A DNA stretch of 64,000 nt. Origin: UBA7662 sp036787895. Its GTDB lineage: Bacteria; Bacteroidota; Bacteroidia; UBA7662. The notes beneath the pieces are model-generated. The model had not been told where the DNA came from, made no database searches, and worked only from the letters and a program-made list of their open reading frames with translations. Below are positions 25,035 to 33,884 of the stretch, one piece after another; the first letter of the stretch is position 1, and each line of letters starts with the position of its first letter. The position numbers were made by a program, and so were the translations under genes. Where the stretch lies: the NCBI GenBank assembly GCA_036787895.1, contig DAIQOK010000013.1, positions 26,387-90,386 of the forward strand, read 5' to 3'.

Positions 25035-25732
25035 TGAACACACCGCTGCTGACTGCCCTGGCACTTGGTTTTTTCGGGAGCCTGCATTGTGTTGGCATGT
25101 GTGGCCCTATTGTTCTGGCCTTGCCGGGTAAATCGGCGATTTTTAGCCGGTTTACAGCGTTACGCCTGGTCTACAACGCCGGTCGTATCCTCACTTATGC
25201 TTGGTTAGGCTTGATACTCGGCTTATTCGGCCGACAAATCCAACTCAGCGGATGGCAAGCTCAGCTGTCTATTGCCAGCGGCGTACTCATTTTGCTTTTT
25301 ACTATGTTGCCTAGGCTAACGGCACGTTTTAAGGGTATTTTTCAACCCGGCAAATGGGTTAGTCGTTTTCTGGGAGATATTTTATACAAACCCACTTATC
25401 CCGGACAGTTGGTAACTGGCTTGCTAAACGGCTTACTGCCCTGCGGCTTGGTTTACCTGGCCCTGGCCGGTGCCCTACTGGTTGGTGACCCTTTCGTTTC
25501 GACTGGTTTTATGGCGTTATTTGGCTTAGGCACCCTGCCTGCTATGTTGGCCGTCGCCATGCTCGGTCGCCAGCTTTTGCGGCAATTCCGACCTCTTTTT
25601 AGCAGGATCAGTCCGGTAATCGCCTTAATCATGGCCACACTTTTTATTCTGAGAGGCCTCTCATTGGGCATACCCTACATCAGCCCGCAATTAACCCACC
25701 CTGCCCAGGCGCAAACAGAAGTTTGCCACTAA
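25034..25732 (+). CDS. SafE/DsbD-like membrane transporter of the cbb3 locus
   Basis: 232 residues with six or seven hydrophobic segments. The N-terminal GFFGSLHCVGMCGPIVLALP and the internal GLLNGLLPCGLVYLALAGAL each carry the paired motif of the sulfite exporter TauE/SafE and DsbD transmembrane family, with conserved cysteines (HCVGMC, LPCG). Genes of this family regularly close cco clusters and are linked to copper or redox handling for oxidase assembly; the exact cargo is not settled. It ends the eight-gene run. Confidence 0.88.
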   Translation: MNTPLLTALALGFFGSLHCVGMCGPIVLALPGKSAIFSRFTALRLVYNAGRILTYAWLGLILGLFGRQIQLSGWQAQLSIASGVLILLFTMLPRLTARFKGIFQPGKWVSRFLGDILYKPTYPGQLVTGLLNGLLPCGLVYLALAGALLVGDPFVSTGFMALFGLGTLPAMLAVAMLGRQLLRQFRPLFSRISPVIALIMATLFILRGLSLGIPYISPQLTHPAQAQTEVCH

Positions 25733-25742
25733 TTGAATGCGT

Positions 25743-25760
25743 TAATGTGGCGTCACATTA
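25743..25760. other. Inverted repeat after the cco cluster
   Basis: TAATGTG at 25743-25749 and CACATTA at 25754-25760 are perfect 7-base arms around GCGT, 11 bases past the last cco gene. No T-run follows. It may be a weak 3' stem-loop. Confidence 0.4.
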
Positions 25761-25882
25761 GCACATTGGTACTAATAATGTACATGAACAGCACTCCTAC
25801 TACACCTCAATTTTGGATTTTTGAACTTGGAATTTGGAATTCAGATGTGCATAACTTCTGAATAGCTAAATCGATAGTTTCC

Positions 25883-25906
25883 TTAGTTTCATTTTCCTGA
25901 AACTAA
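25883..25906 (+). promoter_or_regulatory. Inverted repeat just upstream of the 25913 gene
   Basis: TTAGTTTC at 25883-25890 and GAAACTAA at 25899-25906 are perfect 8-base arms with an 8-base spacer, ending 6 bases before the start codon. Position suggests an operator or 5' stem-loop that could affect initiation. Confidence 0.45.
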
Positions 25907-25912
25907 CACCTT

Positions 25913-26239
25913 ATGGAACCCCTGGCTGACCAGATAAGTCCCGAACAACTCGATCTGCTCAAGATTTTTCCCGGACCCGAACCGGCTGAAGAAATCGTCT
26001 ACCATGGTGAATTCTCCGCCGAAGATGTAGAGTCGTGCTTGGACGTGCCGCTCGATGCCTTGAAGTTTCGAAAACAACAACCCTGCCCCAAATGTCACCG
26101 ATTATCGCACCACCTTCGCTGGATTCGTTACTCCAGCCGGGCCATCAGTTGGGAAAGAGGCGCAGGAGTAGCTGGTGCACTTTCATTGTGTGACCCCTGC
26201 GGCATACAAGTGCAGTTTATCCCGGTTCAGCAGCACTAG
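25913..26239 (+). CDS. Small zinc-ribbon-like protein, unknown function
   Basis: 108 residues. Two cysteine pairs, CPKC (about residues 58-61) and CDPC (about 93-96), separated by a basic and aromatic segment (HRLSHHLRWIRYSS), suggest a single zinc-ribbon. The N-terminal half is acidic (ADQISPEQLDLLKIFPGPEPAEE). No family name comes to mind. It stands alone between the cco locus and the GH92 gene and is preceded by an inverted repeat. Confidence 0.65.
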   Translation: MEPLADQISPEQLDLLKIFPGPEPAEEIVYHGEFSAEDVESCLDVPLDALKFRKQQPCPKCHRLSHHLRWIRYSSRAISWERGAGVAGALSLCDPCGIQVQFIPVQQH

Positions 26240-26241
26240 AA

Positions 26242-26257
26242 CGCCGCCAAGGCGGCG
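26242..26257. other. GC-rich inverted repeat after the 25913 gene
   Basis: CGCCGCC at 26242-26248 and GGCGGCG at 26251-26257, two bases past the stop, form a strong short stem without a T-run. The rest of 26258-26409 shows nothing I can interpret. Confidence 0.4.
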
Positions 26258-26409
26258 GATGTAAGCTTATTAGGCTCTAAAATGAAAGGTCAACGCTATC
26301 AGCTAAGAGCTAATCTGGCTTAAAAATAGCCAGCCTTCAAACTGGCCTAACTTCCCCACTACTCAACATCACCCCATTTGACACTTCACACTTCAATCTT
26401 CACACTTCC

Positions 26410-29298
26410 CTACTCTACCACCACTTCATCCATAAAAATATAAGCCGCATTCGGATGGCCTAAATGCCCGGCTGGTAGCTGACCATAGTGATACAATTTC
26501 ACTTTCAGATAACGAAATTGACCAGTTGAAACCAGTTTTTGCCCTATTCGTTTGGTTTGAACTTTTTCATCCAATCCATCAACATCCACTTCCTCTTTAA
26601 ACAACAACTGATAATTTTTACCATCGGTACTACCGTAAACTGCCATACTTTTAGGGAATAAAATCCAGGGTTTACTGTCTTGTACAAAACTGCCATAAAC
26701 CGCATTCACCGGCTGTGAACTGCCCATATCCAGAAGTAATTCCACATCCTTGCCCTCCCAGCCAACCCAGCGACCTTTGCGCCATTCCGCATCGCCCAAT
26801 AGGCCATCTACCAAAGTAAGCTCGCCACCTGCCCTATATTCGTCTTTTGGTGCAGGCGACCAGCTTAATCGTATGCGCCGATTGATGCGATTGAATTCAG
26901 CTACACTTTCATCACTCTTAAAGGCAAATGCCTTGCCATCTCCAACAGGAAGTACTTGTACCAAGCTAATACGGGTATTTTCCTTAATCAGCAACTTGTT
27001 GTTCCGGGCAATTTCCCCTTGAGCCGGATCACTGCCATCCAAACTGTAACGGATTTGCATGCCAGGTGTTACCGACCAGCTTACCCACATGCTATCATAA
27101 AAACTCACTGATGATGCCGAAACTACCGGTGCTGGCAATAAAAGCTGTTTGCCATCTGAAATCCAACGTTGTTGCGCTGCTTTTCCCCAGTTTGAGGGCG
27201 TTTTCCCCATCCGAAACGCTAACTCCCCTCCCTGACGGATGCTGTCGTGCGGCAGGAAATTATTCGGCCAGTCGCGCCCGTTCAAAAGCACCGTTTGTAC
27301 ATAATTTCCTTCGCCTGTTTTGCGGATAATAAAACTTTTAGCCCGGGCCAGTTTTATTTCTGTCGATGAAAAAGCCGGTGCAATCAGGGCATAATTCGCA
27401 TTTCCCGGAGCAATTGGATAGATTCCCAAACTACTCATGACCAGCCAGGCACTCATCTGCCCACAATCTTCGTTACCGCTGAGGCCGTCGGGTGCATCAT
27501 GATAAAGGGTATCGCGTATGGCATTCACCAACTCCTGACTCCGGTGCGGCAAACCTAAACTGTGATACAAATAAGCCATGTGGTGACTCGGCTCGTTGCC
27601 ATGGGCATATTGACCAATCAAGCCGGTTATATCCGCCTGATTGCGGCCGGTGGTGTTCGGATTCTCAGTAAAAAGGCTGTCGAGCAAACGTTTCATACGG
27701 GCTTCACCTAAAATGCCTTTGAAGCCGGCAATATCGTGAGGCACATAAAAGCTGTATTGCCAACTATTGGCTTCGGTAAAATGATTATTGACTTCACGTG
27801 GATCAAAAGGTGTTAAAAAACCCCCATTCGAACGCGGCCGCATTAATCCGGTAACAGGATCGAGCATATTTACCCAGGCCCTGCTGCGATAGCCATGTTT
27901 ATGCGCCAGCGTTTTTTCGCCCAGATAATCAGCCAAAACAGCAATACACCAGTCGTTATAAGCATACTCCAGGGTTTTCGACACCGATTCATGTTCATCC
28001 GTTATTTCGAGATAACCTTTCAGCCGGTAAGGTGCCAGTCCGTAACGATTGGCTTCAGCCGTACTGACCATCGCCTTCAGGAGCTTACGCGCCAAGGTTG
28101 TATCGACCAATCCCTTCACCACAGCATCAGTAATCACCGAAGCACTGTGGTAACCTATCATACACCAGGTTTCGTTGCCTGCCAATTCCCATACGGGCAA
28201 ATGACCAGCCTGCTCGTACATCCGTAAAAAACTCTGCAAATAATCAACAGTTCGCGCTTCATCGATGAGTGTATACAAAGGATGGGCGGTACGATAGGTA
28301 TCCCAAAGCGAAAAAACGGTGTATTGTGTGTGGTTTCGGGCTTCATGCAAATGCCCGTCGAGGCCGCGATACCAGCCATCAGCATCGCTAAAGCGGTTAG
28401 GTACAATTTGGGCATGATACAGCGCCGAATAAAACTTACGAAGCTGGGTGCTGTCGCCTTTGACTTCAATTTTGCACAGCTCCCTGTACCAGGCGTCTTT
28501 GCTTTGCGTATATGCGGCATCGAAATTGAAGGCAGTTTGACCATGATTGAGCATGGCACCAGCCTCGTCTACGCCGGATAAGCTCATTTTCAACTGAATT
28601 TTAGACCTATTCGTAAACCGAAACCAGATTTCTTTACCCGGCCGACCGCCATGAAAGGGCAATCCGTTTTCATCCAAAACCACCACATCAGCATCAAATT
28701 CGAGATAAAAAAACAAACGTTGGTCGGTTGCCCAGGCTTTGCTGTGCCGATAACCGACAAAAGTGCGTTTCCCGGACTGTTGCAATCGGGAAGCAGTGGT
28801 TAAATCGCGGTGATCGAAACGCAGCACCACCCATTGTGTATCTGTTTTCGGATAATTATACTGGTGAAAACCTGAAAAAGTAGTTGCCGTGAGTGTTGTT
28901 TTAATCCCGTTTTTCAGCTTTACCTGATACCAGGCTGGAGCTGCCTGTTCTTGTGCATGAGAGAAAACGGCTTTATAGCCATAATCCTTTGTTTTATCCG
29001 GACCTACTATTGCCGGCATCAAAAGCAAATCGCCATAATCGCTAACACCGGTTCCACTTAAATGGGTATGGGAGAAGCCATAAATGATGCTGTCGTCATA
29101 ATGGTAACCCGAGCAGCCATCCCAGCCATCAAGCCGGGTATCGGGACTCAATTGCACCATCCCAAAAGGTGCCGTTGCACCGGGATAGGTATGCCCGTGG
29201 CCACCGGTGCCAATAAATGGATTAACATAGGGTAGTGGATCAAACTGTGCATTTACCAGCGCAGGCAATAACAGCAAAAGGCAGAAGAGGCGGTTCAT
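26410..29298 (-). CDS. GH92 family alpha-mannosidase
   Basis: 962 residues with a signal peptide (MNRLFCLLLLLPALVNA). The family start PYVNPFIGTGGHGHTYPGATAPFGMVQLSPDTR is unmistakable. Other GH92 marks are YGFSHTHLSGTGVSDYGD, TVFSLWDTYRTAHPLYTL, GNEPSHHMAYLYH with the proposed general-acid Glu, and GLSGNEDCGQMSAW. After the catalytic part comes a chitobiase-type beta domain (MQIRYSLDGSDP, about 770-850) and a C-terminal discoidin-like carbohydrate-binding domain (about 850-962). GH92 enzymes are calcium-dependent exo-alpha-mannosidases used on N-glycans or yeast mannan. No SusC/SusD pair or other glycosidase is adjacent, so it is not in a visible polysaccharide locus. Confidence 0.93.
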   Translation of the reverse strand: MNRLFCLLLLLPALVNAQFDPLPYVNPFIGTGGHGHTYPGATAPFGMVQLSPDTRLDGWDGCSGYHYDDSIIYGFSHTHLSGTGVSDYGDLLLMPAIVGPDKTKDYGYKAVFSHAQEQAAPAWYQVKLKNGIKTTLTATTFSGFHQYNYPKTDTQWVVLRFDHRDLTTASRLQQSGKRTFVGYRHSKAWATDQRLFFYLEFDADVVVLDENGLPFHGGRPGKEIWFRFTNRSKIQLKMSLSGVDEAGAMLNHGQTAFNFDAAYTQSKDAWYRELCKIEVKGDSTQLRKFYSALYHAQIVPNRFSDADGWYRGLDGHLHEARNHTQYTVFSLWDTYRTAHPLYTLIDEARTVDYLQSFLRMYEQAGHLPVWELAGNETWCMIGYHSASVITDAVVKGLVDTTLARKLLKAMVSTAEANRYGLAPYRLKGYLEITDEHESVSKTLEYAYNDWCIAVLADYLGEKTLAHKHGYRSRAWVNMLDPVTGLMRPRSNGGFLTPFDPREVNNHFTEANSWQYSFYVPHDIAGFKGILGEARMKRLLDSLFTENPNTTGRNQADITGLIGQYAHGNEPSHHMAYLYHSLGLPHRSQELVNAIRDTLYHDAPDGLSGNEDCGQMSAWLVMSSLGIYPIAPGNANYALIAPAFSSTEIKLARAKSFIIRKTGEGNYVQTVLLNGRDWPNNFLPHDSIRQGGELAFRMGKTPSNWGKAAQQRWISDGKQLLLPAPVVSASSVSFYDSMWVSWSVTPGMQIRYSLDGSDPAQGEIARNNKLLIKENTRISLVQVLPVGDGKAFAFKSDESVAEFNRINRRIRLSWSPAPKDEYRAGGELTLVDGLLGDAEWRKGRWVGWEGKDVELLLDMGSSQPVNAVYGSFVQDSKPWILFPKSMAVYGSTDGKNYQLLFKEEVDVDGLDEKVQTKRIGQKLVSTGQFRYLKVKLYHYGQLPAGHLGHPNAAYIFMDEVVVE

Positions 29299-29362
29299 GA
29301 ATTAAACCTACATATATCGCACTAGCTGCGAAAGCACTTTTTCTATCCAAGCTCAAATAATT

Positions 29363-29398
29363 AAAAAAGGCCATCTATCGAACGACAGACAGCCTTTA
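29363..29398. terminator. Terminator of the 29423 gene
   Basis: AAAGGC near 29366 pairs with GCCTTT at about 29392-29397, with inner pairing CTATCG/CGACAG, and an A-run at 29363-29368 that is a U-tract on the minus strand. Confidence 0.6.
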
Positions 29399-29422
29399 TC
29401 AGGGTGTAGTTGGGTTTGGGTT

Positions 29423-29785
29423 TTAACGGTAGCGCAAATGAATGGGCACGATATAGCTCTGATTGGCCAACCAAAAAGGATCAGTGAGCTGTAAGGCTTC
29501 GAGTTGACGTTTGATGCTCGATGCCAGATCAGCATCGGCACCTACAATGTCCAGCACTTCGATGGTGCCGTCTTCTTTCACGAGAAACTGCGCTTCAACG
29601 CGTACATCAAGTCCTGGCAAACGAAAAGGCGCCTCGAGGCGGATGTGACGGTTCAATTGTTTCCACATTTTTTGGATGGCCATTTCTTGTTGGCTGATGC
29701 TGTTTTTTTCATCACCTCCAGCATAAAGGTTAGTTGCGATCAGGCTGAAAAACAGCACAAAGATCAGTTGGAGAAGTGTTTTCAT
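29423..29785 (-). CDS. Secreted TonB-C-terminal-like protein
   Basis: 120 residues from ATG 29785, where the signal peptide begins (KTLLQLIFVLFFSLIATNLYAGG). The mature part, GLDVRVEAQFLVKEDGTIEVLDIVGADADLASSIKRQLEALQLTDPFWLANQSYIVPIHLRYR, has the beta-alpha-beta layout of the TonB C-terminal fold as found in small periplasmic proteins. No membrane anchor beyond the signal peptide, so it is not a full TonB. Function unknown. Confidence 0.7.
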   Translation of the reverse strand: MKTLLQLIFVLFFSLIATNLYAGGDEKNSISQQEMAIQKMWKQLNRHIRLEAPFRLPGLDVRVEAQFLVKEDGTIEVLDIVGADADLASSIKRQLEALQLTDPFWLANQSYIVPIHLRYR

Positions 29786-29961
29786 ATGTAGGGTCTTGTT
29801 GGGTTCTTGTGGTTGTTTGACGATACAAAGTTGCCGCAGGTTGCATGACCAAAATATTAATTCCACCAGAAGCGTAGGATTTTGTGTGTGAACGGTAGAA
29901 AACAGGTAACGAACCGGTTACACCTTCTTTAACATGCTGATAATCATTAACAGCTGATAAC

Positions 29962-29993
29962 AAAAAAGGTCATTCGTCGCACAACGAATGACC
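29962..29993. terminator. Terminator of the 30018 gene
   Basis: GGTCATTCGT at 29968-29977 pairs perfectly with ACGAATGACC at 29984-29993 around a 6-base loop. The A-run at 29962-29967 is the U-tract for the minus strand. Confidence 0.88.
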
Positions 29994-30017
29994 TATTCAA
30001 TAACAGCTAAAAGCTGA

Positions 30018-30866
30018 TTAGTACAATTCTACCGATTTCACCACTTCATATCCCAGGTGCTTTTTCAGGATATCGGCATAAGCTTCGGTGGCTGTAAAGC
30101 CAAAACCTGATTCAAAAAATTCGGCAAAAGCTGCCTGCCAGTCGCTGTCTTTTGGCAAAACAAAGGCAAATCGCTGCGCATCAATCGTCGCTACCCGATG
30201 AATTTTGAGGTTAGCCGGCTGTTGTTTAAGAAAAGCCCAATAGGTGAGTAAATCCACATAACCAAAGTATTTTGATTTACTCTCCGCCACCATTTTAACA
30301 ACCTCTGCCGGATGATCAACATAAGTCACCCGCATATTAGGGTAGTGTTTCTTTTTAATGTCCATCAATTGGCGTTCGAGCAGCGTTCCCCGATTCACAA
30401 CAGCAGTCATTTCTGCAAAAGTTTTTGGAATATCCTCGTATTGACGCAAAGAAGGGATTTCAGTATTGGAGATGAGCAGAGAGATATTTTTCAAGTAGGG
30501 CGATGAAAAACTCACTTCCTGCTGCCTTTCCTTAGTCACGGTAACCGATGCCAGACCAATGTGCGCCCCTTTGCCATCGCGGATGGTTTCATATACTTTG
30601 GCAAAATCGGAGTACGGCAAATACACCACTTTCACATCATTGAAACCCTTTACTTTTTTTAGCCACTGGCTGAACTGGGCTATGATGTCGACCTCTATAC
30701 CGGTAAGTTCACCATCCGTATTGGTATAAGCAAAAGGGAAATTATCGAGATAATGAACAATCAGCTCGCATTTTTTGTCGGCTTGAGCCTGATTCCAACT
30801 GGTTTGCGCCAGCGTTGGCAAGCTTAGCAATAAACTCAAACAGAGTAAAAGGTAGATTTTTTTCAT
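30018..30866 (-). CDS. Periplasmic amino-acid-type solute-binding protein (SBP family 3)
   Basis: 282 residues from ATG 30866 with signal peptide KKIYLLLCLSLLLSLPTLAQ. The fold is the PBPb type: NFPFAYTNTDGELTGIEVDIIAQFSQWL as ligand-facing start, VYETIRDGKGAHIGLASVTVTKERQQEVSFSSPY as the classic motif, and a late VLPKDSDWQAAFAEFFES. No ABC permease or ATPase is adjacent. In this phylum such proteins also occur as lone binding or lytic-transglycosylase-like proteins. It lies 55 bases downstream of a nucleoside transporter on the same strand. Confidence 0.85.
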   Translation of the reverse strand: MKKIYLLLCLSLLLSLPTLAQTSWNQAQADKKCELIVHYLDNFPFAYTNTDGELTGIEVDIIAQFSQWLKKVKGFNDVKVVYLPYSDFAKVYETIRDGKGAHIGLASVTVTKERQQEVSFSSPYLKNISLLISNTEIPSLRQYEDIPKTFAEMTAVVNRGTLLERQLMDIKKKHYPNMRVTYVDHPAEVVKMVAESKSKYFGYVDLLTYWAFLKQQPANLKIHRVATIDAQRFAFVLPKDSDWQAAFAEFFESGFGFTATEAYADILKKHLGYEVVKSVELY

Positions 30867-30921
30867 GGTAGGGGTTTGTGTAAATTCTAAGATGTTCAAA
30901 AAATCTGAAAATCGCAACATT

Positions 30922-32208
30922 TCATATCAGCATGCCGGCAATCGCTCCATTCAGCAAACAGGCTGCGGTACCGCCTATCAAAGCACGCATGCCTAAGGCC
31001 GAAAGTTGAGCGCGTTTGCCGGGCGCCAGTGAACCAATACCGCCTATCTGAATGCCTATTGAGGCAAAGTTGGCAAAACCACATAAGGCATAGGTAGCAA
31101 TAATAATCGAACGCGGATCAGTAAAAGCGGCCGATTCACGCATTCCTGCCAAGGTAGAATACGCAAAAAACTCATTCAAAACCGTCTTTTCTCCCAATAA
31201 CTGACCAATCAACAACACATCATCGCCGCGTACCCCAATTAACCAGGAGATGGGTGCAAACACATTGCCCAATACATACTGCAACGTAAGCCCATCGTAT
31301 TTCCCACCGGTAGCTTGAAAAATAATATCGTTCAAACCCGTCGCGGCACCAGCCGATTTGAAGATATAATTCATCATGGCCATCAGCGCCGTAAATACCA
31401 ATAGCATCGCACCAACATTTACAGCCAGTTTTAATCCGTCGGAAGTACCATTGGAGATGGCTTCCAGGATATTGGAGCCAATATTTTCCTTATTTACCTT
31501 AAGTTCCTTGTCGAAAGGCTCGGTTTCGGGCACCAGCAATTTAGCGGCCAGCAAACTGCCCGGCGCAGCCATGATCGATGCCGACAACAAATGCGTAGCG
31601 AAAAGTTGCTGTTGCACCGGATCTGTGCCACCCAAAAAGCCAATGTAGGCAGCTAACACACCTCCGGCAATGGTAGCCATACCGCCTGTCATCAACGCCA
31701 TGATCTCCGACTTGGTCATGCGTTCGATATAAGGACGGATAAGTAAGGGAGCCTCCGTTTGCCCTAAAAAAATATTGGCCGAAGCCGCTAAGCTCTCTGA
31801 ACCCGACAAACGCATCAGCCGGTTCATCACCCAGGCAAAAGCAAAAACTACCTTTTGCAGTATACCAAAATAGTATAAAGCAGAAGTCAGCGCTGCGAAA
31901 AAGAGTATGGTCGGCAGTACCTGAAAAACGAAAATGAAGCCGAACGAATCGATATTGGTGATGAGGGAACCGAACAAAAATTCGGAGCCCGCCTGGGTAA
32001 ACGAGAGCAAACGCACAAAAAATCCCGACAAAAACTGAAAAGCCGATTTCACCGTCGCTACCTTGATGACCAAAAAAGCAAAACTCAGCTGCAAAACCAG
32101 GGCCATACCGATGGTTCGCCAGTTGATGTTTTTACGGCTGGAGGAGAGTAAAAAGAGTATTGCAATAATCGCAACTATGCCCAACAGGCCATTCAGGATT
32201 TGCATCAT
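30922..32208 (-). CDS. Concentrative nucleoside transporter (CNT/NupC family)
   Basis: 428 residues with about ten membrane helices. Signature segments are GSEFLFGSLI, the QTEAPLLIRPYIERMTKSEIMALMTGGMATIAGGVLAAYI region, SDGLKLAVNVGAMLLVFTALMAM and GEKTVLNEFFAYSTL, all conserved in CNT symporters that import nucleosides with sodium or protons. The C-terminal GFANFASIGIQIGGIGSLAPGKR is also typical. Likely cotranscribed with the solute-binding protein downstream; they could cooperate in nutrient salvage, though their mechanisms are separate. Confidence 0.93.
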   Translation of the reverse strand: MMQILNGLLGIVAIIAILFLLSSSRKNINWRTIGMALVLQLSFAFLVIKVATVKSAFQFLSGFFVRLLSFTQAGSEFLFGSLITNIDSFGFIFVFQVLPTILFFAALTSALYYFGILQKVVFAFAWVMNRLMRLSGSESLAASANIFLGQTEAPLLIRPYIERMTKSEIMALMTGGMATIAGGVLAAYIGFLGGTDPVQQQLFATHLLSASIMAAPGSLLAAKLLVPETEPFDKELKVNKENIGSNILEAISNGTSDGLKLAVNVGAMLLVFTALMAMMNYIFKSAGAATGLNDIIFQATGGKYDGLTLQYVLGNVFAPISWLIGVRGDDVLLIGQLLGEKTVLNEFFAYSTLAGMRESAAFTDPRSIIIATYALCGFANFASIGIQIGGIGSLAPGKRAQLSALGMRALIGGTAACLLNGAIAGMLI

Positions 32209-32222
32209 AGGTTATGGTCATT

Positions 32223-32246
32223 AAAAAACCCGTTATTGAACGGGTT
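32223..32246. terminator. Terminator of the DUF151 gene
   Basis: AACCCGTT at 32227-32234 and AACGGGTT at 32239-32246 form a perfect stem with a 4-base loop, with an A-run at 32223-32228 giving the minus-strand U-tract. Confidence 0.8.
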
Positions 32247-32276
32247 GAAGCTGAAAATTAGGAAAATTTCCGGTTT

Positions 32277-32873
32277 TCAGGAGCTTTTGCGTTTATCAAT
32301 CTCGTCACGGATTTTGGCAGCTTTTTCATAATCCTCCTGATTCAACGCCTCGTCCAATAACTTTTCCAGCTCTTCCATGCTTTTGCCCGACCAACTCGAT
32401 TTGGGTGCAATCGGCTCGGCCGGCGACATAGACGCCGTGCTCATCCCGGCAATTTGTCCATCTTGCTCCATTACTACCCCTCCGCTTTCGAGTATGTGCT
32501 CGTAGGTATACACCGGACAATTAAACCGCAAAGCTAAGGCAATGGCATCGCTGGTGCGGGCATCTATTTCGCGAAGTTCGTTATGGCTGCGACACATCAG
32601 CCGGGCAAAAAAGATGCCTTCTTTGAGTTCGGCAATGATCACTTCTTCGAGTCTGATGCTAAAAGCATCAGCCAGGGTTTTGAACAAATCATGGGTCAAT
32701 GGCCTAACGGGCTTCATCTTTTCGAGTTCGATAGCGATTGCCTGTGCCTCAAACGACCCGATAATTACCGGCAGGCGGCGATTGCCATTTTTCTCTCCCA
32801 AAACGATGGCAAACGTATTACCGGCAGCCGAACTTTCGGACAAAGCAATTACTTCTAGCTCTATTTTTTTCAT
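32277..32873 (-). CDS. Bifunctional nuclease family (DUF151) protein with UVR motif
   Basis: 198 residues. Residues 1-130 are the DUF151/BFN domain (ALSESSAAGNTFAIVLGEKNGNRRLPVIIGSFEAQAIAIELE ... EIDARTSDAIALALRFNCPVYTYEHILE). The C-terminus has one UVR motif (LEKLLDEALNQEDYEKAAKIRDEID), the UvrB-UvrC interaction helix pair. This two-domain form is standard in Bacteroidota. The activity is described for plant and archaeal relatives only in part; a nucleic-acid role is likely. It begins 32 bases after the etfA stop and may be cotranscribed. Confidence 0.88.
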   Translation of the reverse strand: MKKIELEVIALSESSAAGNTFAIVLGEKNGNRRLPVIIGSFEAQAIAIELEKMKPVRPLTHDLFKTLADAFSIRLEEVIIAELKEGIFFARLMCRSHNELREIDARTSDAIALALRFNCPVYTYEHILESGGVVMEQDGQIAGMSTASMSPAEPIAPKSSWSGKSMEELEKLLDEALNQEDYEKAAKIRDEIDKRKSS

Positions 32874-32896
32874 GCCGCCGGCTGCCAGATGAAAGG

Positions 32897-32920
32897 AAGG
32901 CCGCCTTAGTTGGCGGCCTT
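32897..32920. other. Hairpin overlapping the etfA stop codon
   Basis: AAGGCCGCC at 32897-32905 and GGCGGCCTT at 32912-32920 are perfect 9-base arms with the etfA stop codon in the loop. On the minus strand no strong U-tract follows, so it may act as a weak attenuator between etfA and the DUF151 gene. Confidence 0.5.
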
Positions 32921-33883
32921 AAATTTACGTATAGCTGCGTTGAGTTTAGGCACAACTTCAAAGGCGTCGCCAACGATACCGTAGTCGGCAATTTTGAAAA
33001 ATGGTGCTTCTTTATCCGTATTGATTGCCACAATTACCTTGCTACCACTCACACCGGCGAGGTGTTGGATAGCACCTGAAATACCGATGGCGATATACAA
33101 ATTAGGTTTAATGGTAATACCGGTTTGACCTACATGTTCTTCATGGCCACGCCAGTGTAAATCCGATACGGGTTTAGAACAAGCGGTAGCTGCACCCAGT
33201 AATTCTGCCATTTCCTCAATCATTCCCCAGTTTTCAGGGCCTTTCATTCCACGGCCGGCCGAAACTACCAGTTCTGCTTCTGTGAGTGGGATTTTACCGG
33301 TAACTTTCTTCAGTTCAACCGTTTTGGCTTTGAAATCGGCAGCCGCCACTGGATTAGCCAGCGCAGAAACTGTACCCGCTTTATTCAACTCCACCAATTT
33401 GTAACTGTTGGGGGTAAGGGTGATTACTTTTTTAGCACTGTTTAAGGTCAAATCGGCAAAACCTTTGTTCGAAAACACGGTTCTGCGAACGGTGAGGCTG
33501 TTGCCGCTGGCTGTAGGCACTGCTACAGCACCGGTAGCCAAAGCTGCCTGAAGTTTAATGCTGAGGCGAGGAGCGAGCGCTTTGCCGGAATAGTTATTGG
33601 AAATGACGACGGTTTTCGCACCAGCCGATTCGGCTGCAGCTGCAATAGCTTTGGCCGTAGCATGGGCTTCAAAATTATCGAGACTGGCGTCATTAATATG
33701 TAGGATTTTGTCGGCACCATAGGTACCCAGTGCTTTCAGGGCGTCGGCAGGGATACTGCCTAAAACTACTGCTGTGAGTTCGCTGCCATCGAGGGCCGCC
33801 ACGGCAGCGGCATAACTTACGGCTTCGAAGGTGGCTTTTTTGAACTGACCACCGCTGTTTTCTGCAAATACAAGAACTGACAT
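32906..33883 (-). CDS. etfA: Electron transfer flavoprotein subunit alpha
   Basis: 325 residues from ATG 33883, one base beyond the etfB stop. The N-terminal domain starts SVLVFAENSGGQFKKATFEAVSYAAAVA. The C-terminal FAD-binding domain shows VVSAGRGMKGPENWGMIEEMAELLGAATACSKPVSD, VGQTGITIKPNLYIAIGISGAIQH and SKVIVAINTDKEAPFFKIADYGIVGD, all conserved. ETF passes electrons from acyl-CoA and other dehydrogenases to the quinone pool. The stop codon lies in the loop of a 9-bp hairpin. Confidence 0.97.
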   Translation of the reverse strand: MSVLVFAENSGGQFKKATFEAVSYAAAVAALDGSELTAVVLGSIPADALKALGTYGADKILHINDASLDNFEAHATAKAIAAAAESAGAKTVVISNNYSGKALAPRLSIKLQAALATGAVAVPTASGNSLTVRRTVFSNKGFADLTLNSAKKVITLTPNSYKLVELNKAGTVSALANPVAAADFKAKTVELKKVTGKIPLTEAELVVSAGRGMKGPENWGMIEEMAELLGAATACSKPVSDLHWRGHEEHVGQTGITIKPNLYIAIGISGAIQHLAGVSGSKVIVAINTDKEAPFFKIADYGIVGDAFEVVPKLNAAIRKFKAAN

Positions 33884-33884
33884 A

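Noticed and set aside
26410..29298. Polysaccharide utilisation locus around GH92
   Set aside because: No SusC/SusD pair, sulfatase or second glycosidase occurs within the flanking genes.
30018..32208. ABC-type importer formed by the binding protein and neighbouring transporter
   Set aside because: The neighbour is a CNT secondary transporter; no permease or ATPase gene is present.
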